Source of the DNA: Streptomyces sp. NBC_00259
GTDB taxonomy: Bacteria; Actinomycetota; Actinomycetes; Streptomycetales; Streptomycetaceae
Assembly: GCF_036181745.1 (NCBI RefSeq)
Contig: NZ_CP108080.1
Span: forward strand, 3,286,001-3,350,000
Length of the DNA: 64,000 nt
Reading direction: 5' to 3'
Below the pieces are notes generated by a model that ran no database searches, was not told the origin of the DNA, and saw only the letters and a list, made by a program, of their open reading frames with translations. Below, piece after piece: positions 61,201 through 64,000 of this stretch. The number at the start of each line of letters is the position of its first letter. Position 1 is the stretch's first letter. Position numbers and translations under genes: made by a program.

Positions 61201-62028
61201 TCAGCGCAGCTCGTCCACGTAGCGGTCCGTACCCGGCACGGTCGGAATGAACGGCGCGACCAGCTCGACCCTTCCCCGCTCCCCCGCGTCGAGATCGGCG
61301 AAGTGCCCCTCCCAGCAGTCCCGCGGATCCCGCTCCAGGAACCACAGCAGCGTCAGCCGGGTGTCGACGCCCTCCACCTGCTTCACGTACGACATCCGGT
61401 CCAACGGCAGCGGCGTCGGCCGGAAGACCGTCACCATCGCCGCCGGGGAGCCCGCGAGCCGCTTCGGCAGCTCCCGCGACCGCAGCCACTCCAGCAGCTC
61501 GGCCCGCCCCTGCGGCCCCTCCGCGTCGATCACTTCCACGACCAGCCCCGCGTACGGATGGTCCAGCGCGTGGTAGTCACGCGGGCCCGCCGCACCGTCC
61601 CGGTAGACGGTCGCCACGTGGTCCTGGAAGGCGGTGAACACGTGGGTACGGGCCTGATGGACCCGACCGTCGCGATTCAGCCGCTTGTTGATGCCGACGG
61701 TCCACCTCATGTGGTCGTCGTAGCGCCCGTCGGTGATCCAGTACGTGGAGATGTAGCAGCCGGCCGTCACCGGCTGGGCGACCGCCGACTTCTCCGGATA
61801 GCGCAGCAGCTGGAGGTCCCGGGTGGCGACCCAGCGGCGCCCGGCGTACATCCAGGGCATCGCCATCGCGCCCGCGTAGTAGTGGTCGTCCTCGTACCAG
61901 CGGTTGTACGCGTACTCCTGGCCGGGATGCGGCTCGACCATGGTGATCAGCGCATGTCCGGGGCGAACCCCGTAGGGGCCGACGGCCGCCAGTTCCGCGT
62001 ACACCTCGGACCGGGTGTCCTCACTCAC
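61201..62028 (-). CDS. Hypothetical protein, possibly dimeric alpha/beta-barrel type
   Basis: 275 residues, GTG with GGGGAG upstream. The N-terminal part (GHALITMVEPHPGQEYAYNR, WYEDDHYYAGAMAMPWMYAG) resembles EthD-like ferredoxin-fold proteins, and a second similar unit may occupy 130-220. No signal peptide or membrane segment. It is divergent from a short-chain dehydrogenase around a shared palindrome, so a role in the same catabolic step or pathway is likely. Exact family not recognised. Confidence 0.6.
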   Translation of the reverse strand: MSEDTRSEVYAELAAVGPYGVRPGHALITMVEPHPGQEYAYNRWYEDDHYYAGAMAMPWMYAGRRWVATRDLQLLRYPEKSAVAQPVTAGCYISTYWITDGRYDDHMRWTVGINKRLNRDGRVHQARTHVFTAFQDHVATVYRDGAAGPRDYHALDHPYAGLVVEVIDAEGPQGRAELLEWLRSRELPKRLAGSPAAMVTVFRPTPLPLDRMSYVKQVEGVDTRLTLLWFLERDPRDCWEGHFADLDAGERGRVELVAPFIPTVPGTDRYVDELR

Positions 62029-62064
62029 GACGCTCCCCTTCCCTCCTCCGGTGGACGGACCTAC

Positions 62065-62081
62065 TCTGACGCAGCGTCAGA
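62065..62081. promoter_or_regulatory. Perfect 17-bp palindromic operator
   Basis: TCTGACGCAGCGTCAGA, symmetric around a central A, midway between the divergent unknown gene (start 62028) and the SDR gene (start 62110). The form is typical of TetR-family operators controlling lipid or xenobiotic degradation genes in actinobacteria. The cognate regulator is not beside it. Confidence 0.7.
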
Positions 62082-62109
62082 TAAAGGGCCAGAGCCGGGA
62101 GTCGCCGAG

Positions 62110-62892
62110 ATGCTGCTGCAGGGGAAGACCGTCATCGTGTCCGGCGTCGGCGCCGGACTCGGACACCAGATCGCCGCGACCGTCGTCCGCGACGGGGGCA
62201 ACGCCGTCCTCGGCGCCCGCACCGAGGCGAATCTCGCCAAGGCCGCCACCGAGATCGACCCCGAGGGCGCGCACACCGACCACCGCCCCACCGACATCAC
62301 CGACGAGACGCAGTGCGAGGCGCTCGCGGCCCTCGCCGTGGAGCGCTTCGGCCGGATCGACGCGGTCGTCCATGTCGCCGCCTGGGACAGCTACTTCGGC
62401 GGCCTGGAGGACGCCGACTTCTCGACCTGGCAGCAGGTCCTCGACGTCAACCTGCTGGGCACACTGCGCATGACCCGCGCCTGCCTGCCGGCCCTCAAGG
62501 AGCGCGGCGGCTCGGTCGTCATCATCGGCACCCAGTCCTCGGTCGCCGCACCCTCCCAGGTCCGCCAGGCGGCCTACGCGGCCTCGAAGGGCGCGCTCAC
62601 CTCGGCCATGTACTCCCTGGCCCGCGAGCTCGGCCCGCACCGCATCCGGGTCAACACGGTCCTGCCCGGCTGGATGTGGGGCCCGCCGGTCCAGGCGTAC
62701 GTACAGTTCACCGCCCACACCGAGGGCGTCCCGGAGCCCGAGGTCCTCGCCCGGCTGACCGAACGGATGGCCCTCCCGGACCTCGCGACGGACGCGGACG
62801 TCGCGGAGGCCGCCGTCTTCCTCGCCTCCGACCGCGCCCGCTCGATCACGGGCCAGTCCCTCCTGGTCAACGCCGGCGAACTGATGCGCTGA
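62110..62892 (+). CDS. Short-chain dehydrogenase/reductase (SDR)
   Basis: 260 residues, ATG with GGGAG upstream. Classical SDR: cofactor loop SGVGAGLG (11-18), acidic/Arg discriminator in GARTEANLAK, and catalytic residues Ser144 in GTQSS with Tyr156-x3-Lys160 in YAASKGAL. The usual NNAG motif is replaced by VHVAAW, a modest deviation. C-terminal FLASDRARSITGQSLLVNAG is standard. NAD(P)-dependent oxidation of an alcohol; the substrate is unknown. Part of the divergent unit controlled by the 62065 palindrome. Confidence 0.88.
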   Translation: MLLQGKTVIVSGVGAGLGHQIAATVVRDGGNAVLGARTEANLAKAATEIDPEGAHTDHRPTDITDETQCEALAALAVERFGRIDAVVHVAAWDSYFGGLEDADFSTWQQVLDVNLLGTLRMTRACLPALKERGGSVVIIGTQSSVAAPSQVRQAAYAASKGALTSAMYSLARELGPHRIRVNTVLPGWMWGPPVQAYVQFTAHTEGVPEPEVLARLTERMALPDLATDADVAEAAVFLASDRARSITGQSLLVNAGELMR

Positions 62893-62902
62893 CAACTCCC
62901 CA

Positions 62903-62937
62903 GGGTCGCACGGGCAAACGCCCCGTGCGGCCCTTTT
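62903..62937 (+). terminator. Factor-independent terminator after the SDR gene
   Basis: A 12-bp stem with one G-U pair (62903-62914 with 62922-62933), 7-base loop, then TTTT. Ten bases past the stop; one of the few hairpins here with a U tract. Confidence 0.85.
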
Positions 62938-63081
62938 CTGCCCTCCAATCGTCCATGGATGTGAATGAAGGTCAATAACTCGAACGATTTTACCCCCTCT
63001 TGACCCAACGACTCGTTGTCGCGGGCGCTCACATGGCCACACCATGAACGGCGTTCACAAGGCGGACCCCTGGAGGGGGAC

Positions 63082-64000
63082 ATGAACAGTCTCGACTGGA
63101 CCGTGCTCATCGGCTACTTCGGCGTGATGGTCGCCATCGGCATCTGGTCCCACAAGCGTGTGGACAACGTCAGCGACTTCTTCACCGCCGGCGGCAAGAT
63201 GCCATGGTGGCTGTCGGGCATCTCCCACCACATGTCCGGCTACAGCGCGGTCATGTTCACGGGGTACGCGGCCATCGCCTACACCTACGGCGTGACGTCC
63301 TACGTGACCTGGTCCTTCCCCATCGCCATCGGCATCGCCATCGGGTCGCGGCTGTTCGCTCCACGCCTGAACCGGGTCCGCTCACGCCTGCACGTCGCCT
63401 CGCCGCTCGAATACCTCAAGGGGCGCTACAACCTGCCCACCCAACAGGCCCTCGCCTGGTCCGGCGTCCTTCTGAAGATCGTGGACGTCGGCGCCAAGTG
63501 GGCGGCCATCGCCACCCTGCTGTCCGTCTTCACAGGCGTCTCGCTCAACATGGGCATCCTGATCACGGGCGCGGTCACCGCCGTGTACTGCACCGTGGGT
63601 GGTCTGTGGGCGGACGCCCTGACGGAACTGGGCCAGTTCATCATCCAGCTCCTCGCCGGCATCGCGATGCTGGTGGCCGTCATGGCCGAACTGGGCGGCT
63701 TCAACAGCCTCTGGAACGTGTGGGACGAGCCGGTGCTGCAGGGCCACACCGAGCCGCTGGCAGGCCCGTACATGATGGTCTTCTTGATCGCCTACCTGTT
63801 CATCAAGACGTTCGAGTACTCGGGCGGCATGTGGAACCAGGCACAGCGCTACATGGCCACCGACTCCGCCGAGTCCGCCGAGCGTTCGGGCCGGTTGTCC
63901 GCCCTGCTCTGGCTGATCTGGCCGCTGGTGCTGTTCTTCCCCATGTGGGTGGCGCCCGTGATCCTGCAGAACGAGAAGAACGTCGTGCCGGCCGACTCGT
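63082..64000 (+). CDS. Sodium:solute symporter (SSF family), N-terminal part
   Basis: 306 codons before the window ends in open frame. ATG with GGAGGGGGA six bases upstream. Helix 1 (WTVLIGYFGVMVAIGIW) is followed by the SSF signature region SDFFTAGGKMPWWLSGISHH and then SGYSAVMFTGYAAIAYTYG, with at least eight helices in the visible part. SSF proteins import sugars, amino acids, organic acids or ions with sodium. Here the substrate is undetermined. The gene starts 189 bases after the SDR gene, behind a terminator, so it has its own promoter. Confidence 0.88.
   Translation, partial: MNSLDWTVLIGYFGVMVAIGIWSHKRVDNVSDFFTAGGKMPWWLSGISHHMSGYSAVMFTGYAAIAYTYGVTSYVTWSFPIAIGIAIGSRLFAPRLNRVRSRLHVASPLEYLKGRYNLPTQQALAWSGVLLKIVDVGAKWAAIATLLSVFTGVSLNMGILITGAVTAVYCTVGGLWADALTELGQFIIQLLAGIAMLVAVMAELGGFNSLWNVWDEPVLQGHTEPLAGPYMMVFLIAYLFIKTFEYSGGMWNQAQRYMATDSAESAERSGRLSALLWLIWPLVLFFPMWVAPVILQNEKNVVPADS

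Overview
The window is a stretch of high-GC actinobacterial chromosome, almost certainly from a Streptomyces. Codon third positions are overwhelmingly G/C, GTG starts are common, and the families are typical of the genus: an HrdD-type sigma factor, an AfsR/SARP regulator, a DUF5753/DUF397 pair, a DUF6227 protein, an FxSxx-COOH peptide cassette and a GPP34 protein. The order fruR-fruK-fruA then hrdD matches what I remember of the core Streptomyces chromosome. Most of the window is ordinary conserved chromosome with several accessory islets.

Layout. 1-2.6 kb: end of an MFS transporter; a Ruc/FmdB-like zinc-ribbon chaperone gene behind an overlapping SigR promoter and CIRCE operator; methylthioadenosine phosphorylase; a SAF-domain protein. 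2.7-8.0 kb (minus): an operon of a b-type cytochrome, a molybdopterin oxidoreductase, a four-cluster ferredoxin subunit, a Rieske protein and a small membrane protein, joined by 4-base overlaps. 8.2-11.5 kb: LtrA, a P1-family aminopeptidase, DUF6227. 11.6-15.5 kb (minus): the fructose PTS operon fruR-fruK-fruA. 15.7-23.7 kb: two MFS exporters with WYL and TetR regulators, hrdD with a SigR promoter, and a DODA-type dioxygenase divergent from a MarR gene. 24-27 kb: a secreted M6 protease converging on an acyl-CoA ligase.

27.2-35.4 kb (minus) holds a complete FxSxx-COOH RiPP-type cassette: precursor peptide, radical SAM/SPASM maturase, HExxH hydroxylase-like enzyme, TIR-like FxsC and a giant ParA-like/TIR/NB-ARC/TPR protein. 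The precursor carries four residues after the FxSxx motif. A tRNA-Arg(CCU) follows at 35.9 kb. Its 3' half is repeated exactly (43 bp) at 39.3 kb, bracketing a 3.4-kb element that contains a ferric-reductase-like flavoprotein, a broken IS3 transposase and a Uma2 protein but no integrase.

39.8-46.5 kb: an SPFH/NfeD membrane pair; a secreted polymorphic toxin (coiled coil, pretoxin, HINT, RNase A-like C terminus) with an unfamiliar putative immunity gene; a decayed SpoIIE-phosphatase/ATPase chimera. 46.6-54 kb: AfsR-like SARP, a secreted SUMF1-fold protein lacking catalytic cysteines, tandem zinc-ribbon membrane paralogues, a MerR/GyrI-like regulator. 54-64 kb: a polytopic membrane protein, a D-Ala-D-Ala carboxypeptidase with a long acidic cytoplasmic tail carrying repeated DQPT motifs, GPP34, the DUF5753/DUF397 pair, a divergent unknown/SDR pair around a perfect 17-bp palindrome, and the start of a sodium:solute symporter cut by the window end.
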